From: Sipunculus nudus
Taxonomy: Eukaryota; Annelida; Sipuncula; Golfingiida; Sipunculidae
NCBI GenBank assembly: GCA_026874595.1
Contig: CM049310.1
Coordinates: 26,583,058-26,647,057, forward strand
Direction: 5' to 3'
Length of the DNA: 64,000 bases
The position numbers were made by a program, and so were the translations under genes. The notes under the pieces are model-generated. The model searched no databases. It had not been told where the DNA came from and saw nothing but the letters and a program-made list of their open reading frames with translations. Each line of letters starts with the position of its first letter. Positions within the stretch are counted from its first letter, which is position 1. Below, in pieces: positions 1 through 11,136 of this stretch.

Positions 1-93
1 ATGTTAACTTCAAATTCTTTGTACCTATAAAAATAAACATTACTTATGTGAAACTTAAGTAATGTACCTGATAACTTCTGAAAAATAATTATA

Positions 94-376
94 TTAGGCA
101 AAAAAAAAACACCCATGTCAATTTTAAGACTCCATATAAATTTTTTTTTTTACTTTTCATCTTTCAATAAGATAAAGTAATACAATTTTGAATAGATATC
201 CTTTGTTATGTAGTGCTTTTACCTGTTTAGCAAAAAAATTCTGTTAGTTATTATCATGCTTTTCCCTGCTCATATGACATTTTTATCAAAACATACAAAA
301 AAAAGGGGGAAAAATCCCCAACCTGCACTGATTTAAAAAAAAGTGCCTGGGAACCCTACCTTTTTTTAGGCCTTAA
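94..376. mobile_element. MITE-like repeat, TTAGGC family, copy 1
   Basis: The left edge reads TTAGGCAAAAAAAAAAC and the right edge TTTTTTTAGGCCTTAA, so the ends are inverted. The interior has the phrases TTTTACCTGTTTAGCAAAA, CATGCTTTTCCCTG and AGTGCCTGGGAACCCTACC, all of which recur at 18835-19174 and 22802-23100, in part on the opposite strand. There is no coding capacity. I infer a non-autonomous DNA transposon family. It lies in the peflin intron that fills the left edge of the window; no peflin exon is seen in 1-852. Confidence 0.7.
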
Positions 377-852
377 GATTATGTTTCTATAAGTACTGAC
401 AAACCAACATTCTATGGGTGTTATGTTTATAAGGTATTTTCAGAAGGTATGTTTTGTGATGGAAAAACTCTTCATCTGTCTGGAAGGTTTAGAGTCATCA
501 CTTATGGTGTATAATATTCATATATTTAGTGGCAAGTGTAAAATCAAAACTTAATGCTATTTTTACTCTATTGGGAAAGGATAATAATTAACTAGACAGT
601 TATATACAAGTATTTCAGATCCTTGACCAATTTGAAATAAGTATCGACTGTCAAAATACAGCCTGAGCTGCCTTCTTGTTACTGAAGGGTGAACTGCAAT
701 TTTGCCCGGTGAATTGTAGAATCTTGACTCTGAATCAGAAGCTTTGAGGAAAACCAAGATATTGTAGTACCCTTGTCCTCCTTTTTGAGATGAGAATAAT
801 AACAATAAGGTTGAAACAATCCTATATAATTTATATTGTGCTGTGTTTTCAG

Positions 853-3506
853 GCTTTGCTCCCCCTGGGATAGACCCCCAGGTGTTTCAGTGGTTCCAGG
901 CGGTGGACACGGACAAGTCCGGACACATATCTGTGCATGAACTGCAGCAGGCCCTCACCAATGCCAACTGGTCGCATTTCAATCCTGAAACGTGCAGACT
1001 TATGATCGGTAAATGTCCTTAACACTACATGCAGACTAATGAATGGTAAAGTGACCTTTAACACTAGATGATGTAGGTCTTTCATGTCTTGACATGCAGT
1101 GGTGAAGCTTAAACCATTTTTGGAAAGACTTTTTTGTCATACCTTGTTCAGTTTGTTTTTAATCTCTAAGTAAATGAATTTAGGCTATTTGTAAACAAAT
1201 TTAAAACCTTGATGAAAAATAGGCTCTGTCAGTATTTCATAATGGTAGCATTTATTGAGCAAAGATTTCCTTGGATTTCTTCATAGTTTCTTGAAATGAT
1301 GCCCATTATATAATACCTGAAACTTGTTTAGAAGCATCACACAGTAACATTGTATGAAAAGCTGCCTATTTTGGTATATGTTCATACTTTCGAAATTTCA
1401 TACTTTTTTAAAAATATTTTAACACTAACTTCCTCTTAGTTTTTTCATCAGGTCCTTGCAGGGTTGGGTTTTTTACTGGAAAAAATATTACATTTTACAT
1501 TAAAGTGTTAAAAAACCTGTAAATAACTGTAAAAAATTATTTACAAAAAAAATGTAAAAAAAAATCCACTTCATCCTTACATGTTTATTTGAAACCTCTC
1601 AGATATTAAGTAGGGTTAAAGCATACTGATTATCATGTCATATTCGTACACAACATTATATCTTACAAACTGAGTAACGTATACCCTGTAATATTCCACA
1701 TGTTAGTGACCGTCCTTGGGCACTATTTATCATCAGCATCTATTTATTTATGGACCTGTATGTTCAGTATTAGTTTAGGCAACTACCCTCCTTAATAAGA
1801 GTGCTTGCTGAATATTGTACTTGTGTATTAGCATCAGTGAATTATTTTAAAATGATGACTTCTCTAGGTATGTTTGATCGGAACCAGAGTGGCAAAATAG
1901 ACTTGCAAGAATTCAACGCCCTGTGGACCTACATCCATCAGTGGAAGGGAGTATTTGATCAGTTTGACAGGGATCGCTCAGGAGCCATAGACCACAATGA
2001 ACTGTATAATGGTGAGTATTTGATCAGTTTGACAGGGGTTGCTCAGGAGCCATAGACCACAATGAACTGTATAATGGTGAGTATTTGATCAGTTTGACAG
2101 GGATCTCTCAGGAGCCATAGACCACAATGAACTGTACATTGGTGAGTATTTGATCAGTTTGACAGGGATCGCTCAGGAGCCATAGACCACAATGAACTGT
2201 ATAATTAATGATGAGTGTCACACCACATGAACTGAAAAATAGTGGATGACATGGTGACATACTTGCAGCTCAGTTCAAATTTAATTCGATTTTCAGTGTT
2301 TGAAGAAAAAAATAAATCAACATGAACAACAAAGATAGAATTTGAGAATAAATTACAAAACTGCTTAGGCCAGGGTACAGGTTACAGGTTATCAGAGCTA
2401 TTTTATTTGTATTATTTGTTTTATCATGCCTTTTAATAAATGTTGTATTAGTCTAAAAACTATCCCCCCCCCCCCATCTTCCTATTTATGAAGGCTTAAA
2501 AGAAGAACCTGGTTATTTTCATCTGGACGATTGACACATTAAATTACTGTCTGTGATATTTTCTTAACTCTTGGTAATTACCTGTAATGTTGGGAGATTT
2601 CTTCCTGGATTACATATACTGGTACACATCAATCAACGCCCACCATCATGCTGTAAGCTAACAGAGTCCCAGCTTAGTTTATCATGTGGACAGGGCGCTT
2701 GAAACTACACCTGCATGTAGTGTCCCTGATCCAGTGAACCGGTCATATACCAACATTTGATTATCTTACATGTATTACATTATTACTGGCCCAACCAGTT
2801 GAAAACGTACCATGCTGGCAGAAACAACTGTGTGTAGGTAGTGGCCAGCTCATTGGTACCAGGACTCTTCACCCGGGGTCACACAAGTGCTGTGCAGCAG
2901 TTTCATGTACTCTGTCCACCAGTTAAAACAAGCTTGTAGTATATGGTATTGACAAAGAACTGCAACTGGGTCTAACCCACAGATACTTGTTACTAGGTGG
3001 TCTGCAGTATTTAACATTCTCAGGTATTATACCATATTATTGATGGACTACAAGCCATTGTTGCTAAAACCTGATACCGCCAATTCTGGGACAATTGGGA
3101 TTGTACATTACATAAATATGTGATCAGTTCTAGATGTTGACAAAACTGTTAAACAGTTCTTGAGATATCCTGTGCACACACATACACACAGATTAAACAA
3201 ACAAAAAACACACATTCACAGGTCAACCAGAAGGAAAAACCATCACACCAGCTGACATTGCATATTTTTTTCTCTGCAGCATTCAACCAGATGGGGTTCA
3301 GGTTGTCACCTCAGTTTTCCCAGATGGTGGTTTGTCGTTATGACACTGTAGGGAGACGCTCCATCACATTGGACAACTTTATTCAGGCGTGTGTCTTGTT
3401 GAAGTCCATCACGGACACGTTTCGTCAGAAGGATGTCCAGATGACTGGGAATATCAACATTAGCTATGAGGAGTTCATGACGATGTGCATGCTGAATAAG
3501 CCGTGA
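853..3506 (+). CDS. PEF1: Peflin (penta-EF-hand protein), 3' part of gene
   Basis: Three exons are visible: 853-1008, 1868-2011 and 3280-3506 (stop TGA 3504-3506). Phases agree and all junctions are AG/GT. The protein enters at GFAPPGIDPQVFQWFQAVD, in register with vertebrate peflin. Exon A carries EF1 (DTDKSGHISVHE). Exon B carries EF2 (DRNQSGKIDLQE) and EF3 (DRDRSGAIDHNE). Exon C carries the degenerate EF4 and EF5 that form the dimer interface of penta-EF-hand proteins, ending MTMCMLNKP. The Gly/Pro-rich N-terminus must lie upstream of the window. Known role: peflin forms a Ca2+-sensitive heterodimer with ALG-2 and acts in ER-to-Golgi transport and as a CUL3 co-adaptor. EF2 here has the canonical Glu at loop position 12, whereas as I recall vertebrate peflin has lost it. 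A sorcin or ALG-2 paralogue is less likely because the WFQAVD and FNALWTYIHQWK segments are peflin-like. The end of exon B is tandemly duplicated (separate entry). Confidence 0.92.
1951..2210 (+). repeat. 65-bp x 4 tandem duplication of peflin exon end plus splice donor
   Basis: The phrase GTATTTGATCAGTTTGACAG begins at 1951, 2016, 2081 and 2146, a constant 65-bp period. The first copy is the real 3' end of the peflin exon (the EF3 loop and the donor ATG|GTGAGT at 2012). The other three lie in the intron and differ by only a few bases. Copies 2 and 3 (next donors at 2077 and 2142) keep the GGTGAGT donor; the last copy decays to TAATTAATG. Because 65 is not a multiple of three, use of a downstream donor would shift frame. 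Confidence 0.95.
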
Positions 3507-3636
3507 ACATCTCATAAAACCTGAACAAACCTGTGTTGTGCATGATCTTAACAAATCTAAATACTTATAGAAAACTAACGTTTTATTTTGTGTAAATTAT
3601 AACAGAGTAATTACAATCTAGAAACATATCTAAACA

Positions 3637-3642
3637 AATAAA
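3637..3642 (+). terminator. Polyadenylation signal of peflin
   Basis: AATAAA lies 131 nt after the peflin stop codon in AT-rich 3'UTR-like sequence. It is the first canonical hexamer after the stop, so I infer cleavage some 10-30 nt downstream. Confidence 0.6.
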
Positions 3643-6600
3643 AATTTTACAGAATTGATGACAGCTTAGTCATATTTCTAAACAGAACTTTTAATAAATT
3701 AATCATAGCACTGAAATTGTGCAAAAAACGTTTCTATTTTGTGACTTTTATTGTCATATGTTTCTCATGGCTTATTGTATTTACTGTACACATATTGTTA
3801 TTCTCATAGTAAATGGTATTAAAGGATCTTATATTTGTTGTTCTCCTGACTTATTTTACACTGATATTTACAAATTGATTTAATGCTAAAGAGATTCAAA
3901 ATAGTCAAATCAACTGCCTGTCCATAGATACAGAAATGGCTGCATATTTTTTTTGGTGACACGCGCTGCAGTGATGATTGAAGTTTCTAAAATATGGTAC
4001 AGCTGACAGATCTTTGCTTTATATCGGTACTATGGAACAATACCATGTAATTACAATGAAGATTGGAATAATTATATGTGCTATCTATTGTTCCTACCAA
4101 ATATTATTATTTAGATGAGAAGGTTCATTGGTGTATCCCAAAAGTAAGAGTCACATCAGTCAGGTTTGCACTAGTGTATATACATGTACCAGTTATTGCC
4201 AGTAGTTATGTTCTAATTTACCAGTAGTGTAATAACGAACTTGTCAGTTGAACCAAAGCGTTAACCACTGGTTATAAAAGGTTGTGTGCACAAAGGTGGA
4301 TGTCCTGTGCTGTATATATGGCCATGCATTATTAGTATTTGTAGACAGGAAAGCCAATAGTACAAACACCACTCAGGCATTCAAGTGATCCTACTTTTTC
4401 CTACATTTTTACAAATATTCTCAGAATCAATTTCTGCTGAGCTTAGTGACCCACAGGAAATGTCAAAATGCAATGAGATACTTTGAAACTGTCCTTGTGT
4501 TATTATAAGTAAAATATTTTTAGCAATTTGAACACCCTGTGATCTCAAAACTGCAGGTACAAACTGAGTGCAACATAAAACTTGGCTAAAGGTCTACTGA
4601 ATAATATCACTTTTATTATATCACATTAGTAAATCAAGAATAAGCATGAATTCATATTGTTGACAAGTGTGGTTTTAATCCTACTTTTCTATATTTCAAG
4701 TAGTACATTTGTCTTACTTTTTGACAGCCTGACCATTGTTTATCACATAAAACATGTGTAACAGTGTTGTAGGGTAGTTGCTGGTTTCATACCAGTAGGG
4801 GAATCCTTGGACCTGATGTCAGGGGATACCTTTTTAAAAAAAAGTAAGAAAGTGGGATAAATTAAAAAAGATAATGGAGGGACATTTTCTATTTTGTATG
4901 TACATAGATATTAGGGGATAAACACTGATTCACTTGGACTATTATACAATGTATTTTAAATGTTAGATATATATACAATTTTACTTTATAAATATTCTGT
5001 ATTTTGTTTTGTGATTTATTTTCTATAGCACAAGGTAACTGGAACTAAGATTTTTTTAAATTTATTTTTTGGTCAAAATTAAATATTAAGCAGTGCCTTC
5101 ATTCACTGCCTTTCAAATTATACAGGTGTGATACTGGTACAAGGTGCTAATATTCGGCCCTGTTTAATGATGCACAACACCATACTGCCAGTTCTTTTTA
5201 AACATTTTTGCTCACTTTTTTCCCAGGGCATATCCATCCTTGTTTCTTCCAAGTAGAGTTATCCTAGCTAGATATAACTAGTCTTCTTTACCAAGGGATG
5301 CTCATCTGTTTTTGTTGGCCATATTGTGTTTGTAGTATTGATTAACACATCTGCCAAAAAGCTTAAGGTTTCAACTGAGTTTGCTTGTGAAACAAAATTA
5401 CATAACCGATTTCTTTGAATCTTTAGAGAAGGGTTTGACAATGATTTTTTGCAGATTTTGAAAAAAGGAATAATGTTGTAAAGGGAACTTATTAAAGGTT
5501 TAATGGAGTTGTTTTTCTTGTGTTATATTGGATTCCCTCTATTTAGGAAATTACTTTAATCATATATTTCAAGATAACATTTTATAAAGAAATTTGTGAA
5601 ATCAAAATATTTAAAAAAAAAACCTAATGAGCACTCCTTGGTAAAACATGTTGTACATTCTGTCTTTGATGACACCAATATCTGTCATAATAGCTTAATA
5701 CATGCACTTATACTCGTTAATTTTTCACTGTGTGAAAAGAGTTGTTGTTCAAGATTGCTTCTTTATTTATTACCACTTTACCTTTGTAATATATTAAAAT
5801 GTGTGCATTTTCAAATGTCAGGGTCCAGATCAGACATTTACCACACCTATTTTCAGAAAAATAAAACACTTTCCATTTGTTTTTCAACCACACAAGTAAC
5901 AAAATATATTGTATTTCAACATGACAACATGCAGGTCCTGAGATGCTGGAATGCACAATTGGCACAAAGCGGCACCTGGTGCGTGTAGCCATATTGAATT
6001 TTGCCAAATGTGTTCTTTGTTCTCCATTTTAACTTTTCAGGCTTTTATGAATGTAATCATTCTATTCTGTGGTATACTAGAAAAATAATAATCAAATAAA
6101 ATGAAATAATGTAAAATGTCACTGGATACCTGTTAAAGGGTTATTTCATATCAGTGCATTAAACATATTTTTACCAAAAAAGATTTTGTTATCATTGTTA
6201 TAATGTTCTTGCAGAATAATGTATGATTGCTTATGTCATTTTTATTAAACCAGTGAAGAGTAAATATGACATCAACTATTAGTATGGACATCATTCTCAA
6301 AGACAATACACAACCAACGTAAATTTTTCATGCCCATTTCATTTCACAAAGCAGCTGTGATGACCTCATACAGACAAATCAGCACATTAAAATTAAAATC
6401 CTTCAGATTTTATTCACTGATATTACAGTAAAAAAATTACCAGCTGATGTAGCTGATACTTTGTTGTTATAGAAACCTTCCATCCAGTCTACTGGCCTGG
6501 CATTTACACGTAATAAAAATAAATGTCATGCCTGAAAATTTAACAGAAATCATTAAGCATTTTGATATTATATGGGTGAGCAAAACAAGATTGCATCGGT

Positions 6601-7113
6601 GTGATCCCATGGTCACTTGGAATGTCTCAGGACGGTTTTTCACTCACACAATTATCATATCATAAGTTTTGTTTCATTGTGGAAAAGTTTGCCCAGCTGC
6701 CACCACTTGTCCTGATAGTTTTATGTTCTACGAATGATGATCCTAGATATTTATCAAGGAATTCCAGGACAGAGGGTGTAAAGTAAAACACTGGGCGGAA
6801 TCAATTCCCACAGAAATCCAGTTAAATATGCCTTCCCCCAAATGCAGGTACCCTTGCGCTTAAAATCCATGTATCAGGAATGTAGCTGACTCCCCTGACC
6901 CCTAGTCCCTCGCTATGAAAATCCAAATAGTTCATTCTCTTTTTCCACTTATCCCATGTACAGATATTCAAAGTTGTTGATTGGCAATGTTCCTGTTGCA
7001 GAGGAGGGTCCCCTTGCATGCAAATATCTTAACCAAATCATGTTGGAATTCACATTTCCCTTTCCAGTGCAGAAGTGGTTATTTTTCTATGCTGGGACCA
7101 GGTGGCAGGTTAC
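3643..7113. other. Peflin-INTS9 intergenic region, no gene seen
   Basis: This is about 3.5 kb between the convergent 3' ends of peflin (+) and INTS9 (-). It is AT-rich, with short open frames but no recognisable protein, exon chain or RNA gene. The frames around 5596-6007 on both strands show no codon or family signature and are treated as chance. Confidence 0.6.
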
Positions 7114-7119
7114 TTTATT
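7114..7119 (-). terminator. Candidate polyadenylation signal of INTS9
   Basis: TTTATT on the + strand reads AATAAA on the - strand, about 200 nt beyond the INTS9 stop codon. It is the nearest canonical hexamer I found downstream of the stop. The duplicated terminal-exon tail (7257-7319) would then lie in the 3'UTR. Confidence 0.5.
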
Positions 7120-7256
7120 CCAGAGCAAATAAAACATTGCATTATTTTTTGTTTTAAAGTTTGGAAATGTGTAAAATAAAACCAAACAGGACACAGAAAA
7201 TCACTTCTGGTGATGCGCTAATTCAAAAGGTGTCAGTTTCTTTCCCAAAAATGGAG

Positions 7257-7319
7257 TTATCAGAGTTTTTGGAAACATTTAAACAGCATGTCCCTCAGTT
7301 TGATTTGTAAACACGAAGG
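7257..7319 (-). pseudogene. Duplicated tail of the INTS9 terminal exon
   Basis: The segment starting TTATCAGAG at 7257 repeats at 7320 with a 63-bp period and about 80 percent identity. The 7320 copy is the real INTS9 C-terminus ([13 protein letters not shown] and stop). The 7257 copy, read on -, still encodes KLRDMLFKCFQKL followed by a stop. It lies just past the authentic stop codon, so it should be untranslated unless splicing differs. Confidence 0.85.
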
Positions 7320-7322
7320 TTA

Positions 7323-10300
7323 TCAGAGCTTTTGTAAACATTTAAGCAGTGTGTCCCTCAGTTTGACTCGTAAGCTCTCATTCCCTTGGCAGATAATGTG
7401 TGTAGATCCATCTTCTATTTGGATCAGCGTGTCATCGCTGGGCTGGAAAGAGGTAAAAACACTAGTGATAGATATGTGTCTGAGAGGAAACTGACCCAAA
7501 ATACACACGGTTTTTAGCATAAGCATGACCAAGCAATGTGGGGGAAAAATCTCATTCTTGCTGACCATGTAAGAGTTCTGCAAAAAAGGCCCAGTCTTAA
7601 TTTAATGAACCACATGTTAAGCTGATACAATAAACTTTACTGGTATAATGTAAACTTTTATCACAGCATCAACCAATATTACAGTCTTAATTTAATGAAC
7701 CACATGTTAAGCTGATACAATAAGCTTAACTGGTATAATGTAAACTTTTATCACAGCATCAACCTATATTACAGTTTCCTGCATCAGCCACATCTTAAAA
7801 AAGAAAGGTCTTCCTTCATTGTAAAGATGTTGTTGTTCATCCATTGTGTGTGATGGCGGGCTCAACTTCATATTTGAAGGTGGGTCGGTTTTGTTTTCGG
7901 AGGTGGCTGGCTGTATGGATATCTGTTGCTGTTTGTTTAGAGGTTGTTAACTATATGGATATATGCTAAGTTTTGGGGTGAGAATAAAGAGTATTTACCA
8001 AATGAACAATGTGACCTGACGGGCTCTCTTCTACTTTGACATCTGTTATCCCTTCCTGCAAAATAAACAGATTTCTTCACCGGCTGGTCAATAACGCTAA
8101 CACAAAGAAACAGTAAGTGATACTGCTTTTACTGATAGTGATACTACATTTAACAAAATACAGTCACTATCACTCCGCATATTAAGTAAGATACCATATA
8201 CTTTGCTCAGCAAAAGACATTAATTACATTTAATATTTGTAATATTTTACATTAAATGAAATATTCAGTGACATATATAATAAAATACAAAATAACATTT
8301 AATTGTCCAGTAATATTGTGGAGTAATGCAAAAATATATTTACATAAATAAGAGATTTTTTTTTATAAATATAAATATAAATTTCCATTATGTGTTAAAT
8401 ATATCAGAGCATGACAGACTGACCGCTGCAAGACTCTGTACAAATCTGTCAATATCCAGGCTCCCCCACACATAGCTCGGCTTCTTTGTATCAGCCGCAC
8501 CCAGCTTCCTCTTCTTCTCGGTAGGTTCAGATACGGGCTATACGGAGACATAACTCAAAATGTGACCTTAAATAACACCATAAAATACATGCATCAACTA
8601 AGACTAAAGACTGGTTGGTTTTGCTCATATGGTATAAATGTATAACCTGTTTTCCAATGCATTAACAAGAATTGATAAAGAATTAAAAATTTTTCTCATA
8701 AAAAATCAATTACTTAAAAATCTAAGATTTATGCAGCATTTCATTCATCTGAAAATCTTTCACATGATTACATGCCTTCCATATACCGGTCTTGCTTTAC
8801 CTTATTATGTGATTAAACTATTTACAAACTAGAATGGCTTTGTTTTTGCAGCGTAAAAAAAATACATGTAAACCCCCCCCCCCCTATAGGCCATCCCAAA
8901 ACATTAGGGGTAAAATATGCACTATCTCAAAACAATGATTCAAGATTTCATCAGATTTTACCTTGAAGGTCAAGGTCACCACTTTTCTTACTCTGAGATT
9001 TTGGCAGAAAGAACTGGTGTGTCAAATATTGAGAACAATGTGAAATACTTAAAAAGTTATGGGTTTCACAAAACTTTACATTTTGGCAGATTTGACCTTG
9101 AAGATAAAAGGTCAAAGTCACTGGGTTTCAAACCTGTCCAAGATTTATTGATTAACAATTTAAAATTTTGGAGAAAATATGCAGCCCTCAAAAATTTATC
9201 ACGTTCACAAGAAAATAACTATAATAATGCCAATTTGACCTTGAAGATGAAGGTCAAGGTCACCAGGTTTCAAACTCATCTGAGGACTTGGTAGGATCAA
9301 TTGCTGTACCAAATTTGAGGACAAAATATGAAAAACTTCAAAAGTTATGGGGTTGACAAACATTTTATATTTCCTTACTTTTGGCAAGTAAGCCATATGT
9401 GAAAGATTGAAAGTTTGGGATAAAAAGTTTGATTTACAGTGCATCCACAATCTTTTTAAAGATGTGGCTTCTGAAACGTTCACCTTTGATCTCTCAACCC
9501 TGAAATTAAAATGTTTCTTACTTGAGTGGTGGGTCATTAATAAATCAAGTTTGAAGCCAATCTGTCTATCCAAAGCAGAAATATCATCCATAAACTAATT
9601 TGTGAATGGATTGGGCCTGTGACCTTGACCTTTGATCCTAAAATCGAAAAATAATCTTCTCCTATTGGTAGGTGAGCAATATCATGAAGATGGAAGGTTG
9701 TGATGAAAAGTTTGGCTTGAACTGCATACACATTCTTTTTAAAGAAATGGATACTGTGACCTTGGCCTTTGGACCCCAAAATTGACAGGGTTCTTACTTT
9801 AGTGGTGAGCTATATATAAGTTAAGTTTGAAACCAATATGTCAATCTAAACTGGCGTTATCATCTGGAAACTAATTTGACAACAGATGGCCCCTGTGACC
9901 TTGACCTTTGACCTTGTGACCCAAAATTCATTTATGCTCTCTCCTTAGTGGCAAGTCAGATGGAAAGTTTAGGATGAAAAACTTAGCTTAAAATACAGCC
10001 ATAATCTTTTTTAATGGAGCGAGTCCTGTGATTTTGAACTTTGACCTTTTGACCCAAAAATCATTCAGGTTTTTGTTTTAGTGGTGGGTCATATGTAAGT
10101 CAAGTTTGAAATCCACATGTCAATCCAACCTGGAATTATCATCTGGAAACAAATTTGTGTGGATGGACAGATGACTTACAGTCAGTTGAGCTTTTTAACT
10201 GATGCCAGTACCTGTAAAATGTAGTTGTTGTCTTTGGTTATTAGACTGCCTGATACCATGGCAACAGCTATTCCTGGTTTAACCTCTGTTGGAACAATGG

Positions 10301-11082
10301 ATGAGGCCAGCTGGAAAAGACATGAAGCAGCATGTTATTTAATACAATAATGTGTCACTCATTTCAAATTACTGAAAGCGTATCATTTTCATTTAAACAC
10401 ATCAATCAAATCAAGCTCTGTGCAGACTAAAACTATTCCTTTCACTGCCCTCTCATAAAAAATGCATAAAGTATAATGAATTTGTCCTGATGGGTATGTG
10501 TGATGTTTGAATAACAACAGAATAAAAGATACACCAGGGAACAGAGTAAACACCGTTTTTCATATTTTTATTTGTTTTGAACAGTTTTAAAGATTACATT
10601 TACTGATAGGCCTTCATACAGAAAACTGTTAGCTGGACTAAAACAGGAATCAAATTGCAAACTACTGAAATACTGAAATCCTGTGGAAGTATTATACGTT
10701 GTTCTAATCACTTGAAATGTCATCAGACAGACATGGCCACAACTGTGCACTCATTGTAAAGTGTATTTACTGGTACAATGTGACCAAGTGGTTCTAAATT
10801 CTCAGGGAAAATAAACTGACCTCTTCTGAGATTTCCACTTTTTCAAATCTTCTTTTGACAGGTAAGCTGTGGACATCAGTTCTTTTATACAACAGTGCAG
10901 GTGGGTCCTGATCAGAAGAAAACAAGTGTATAACTTATACAAGACCAGATATTATAAAGTTATAAAGGTGGAAGATTTCACACAAATGTAACATGTCCTT
11001 AATTTACCAAGATGTAACTGTTCAATACTTTTAACAAGGGACCCATGAGTCAGCTGCATTTTGGAAAATACTGCAAATGCAA

Positions 11083-11136
<54 letters not shown>

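Noticed and set aside
1801-2055. 84-codon open frame through the peflin exon into the intron
   Set aside because: The part before 1868 and after 2011 is intronic; AG and GT signals and homology define the exon as 1868-2011.
5596-6007. Overlapping open frames of 130 and 96 residues on opposite strands
   Set aside because: AT-rich, no domain, no splice or start context, and no poly(A) arrangement. Likely chance.
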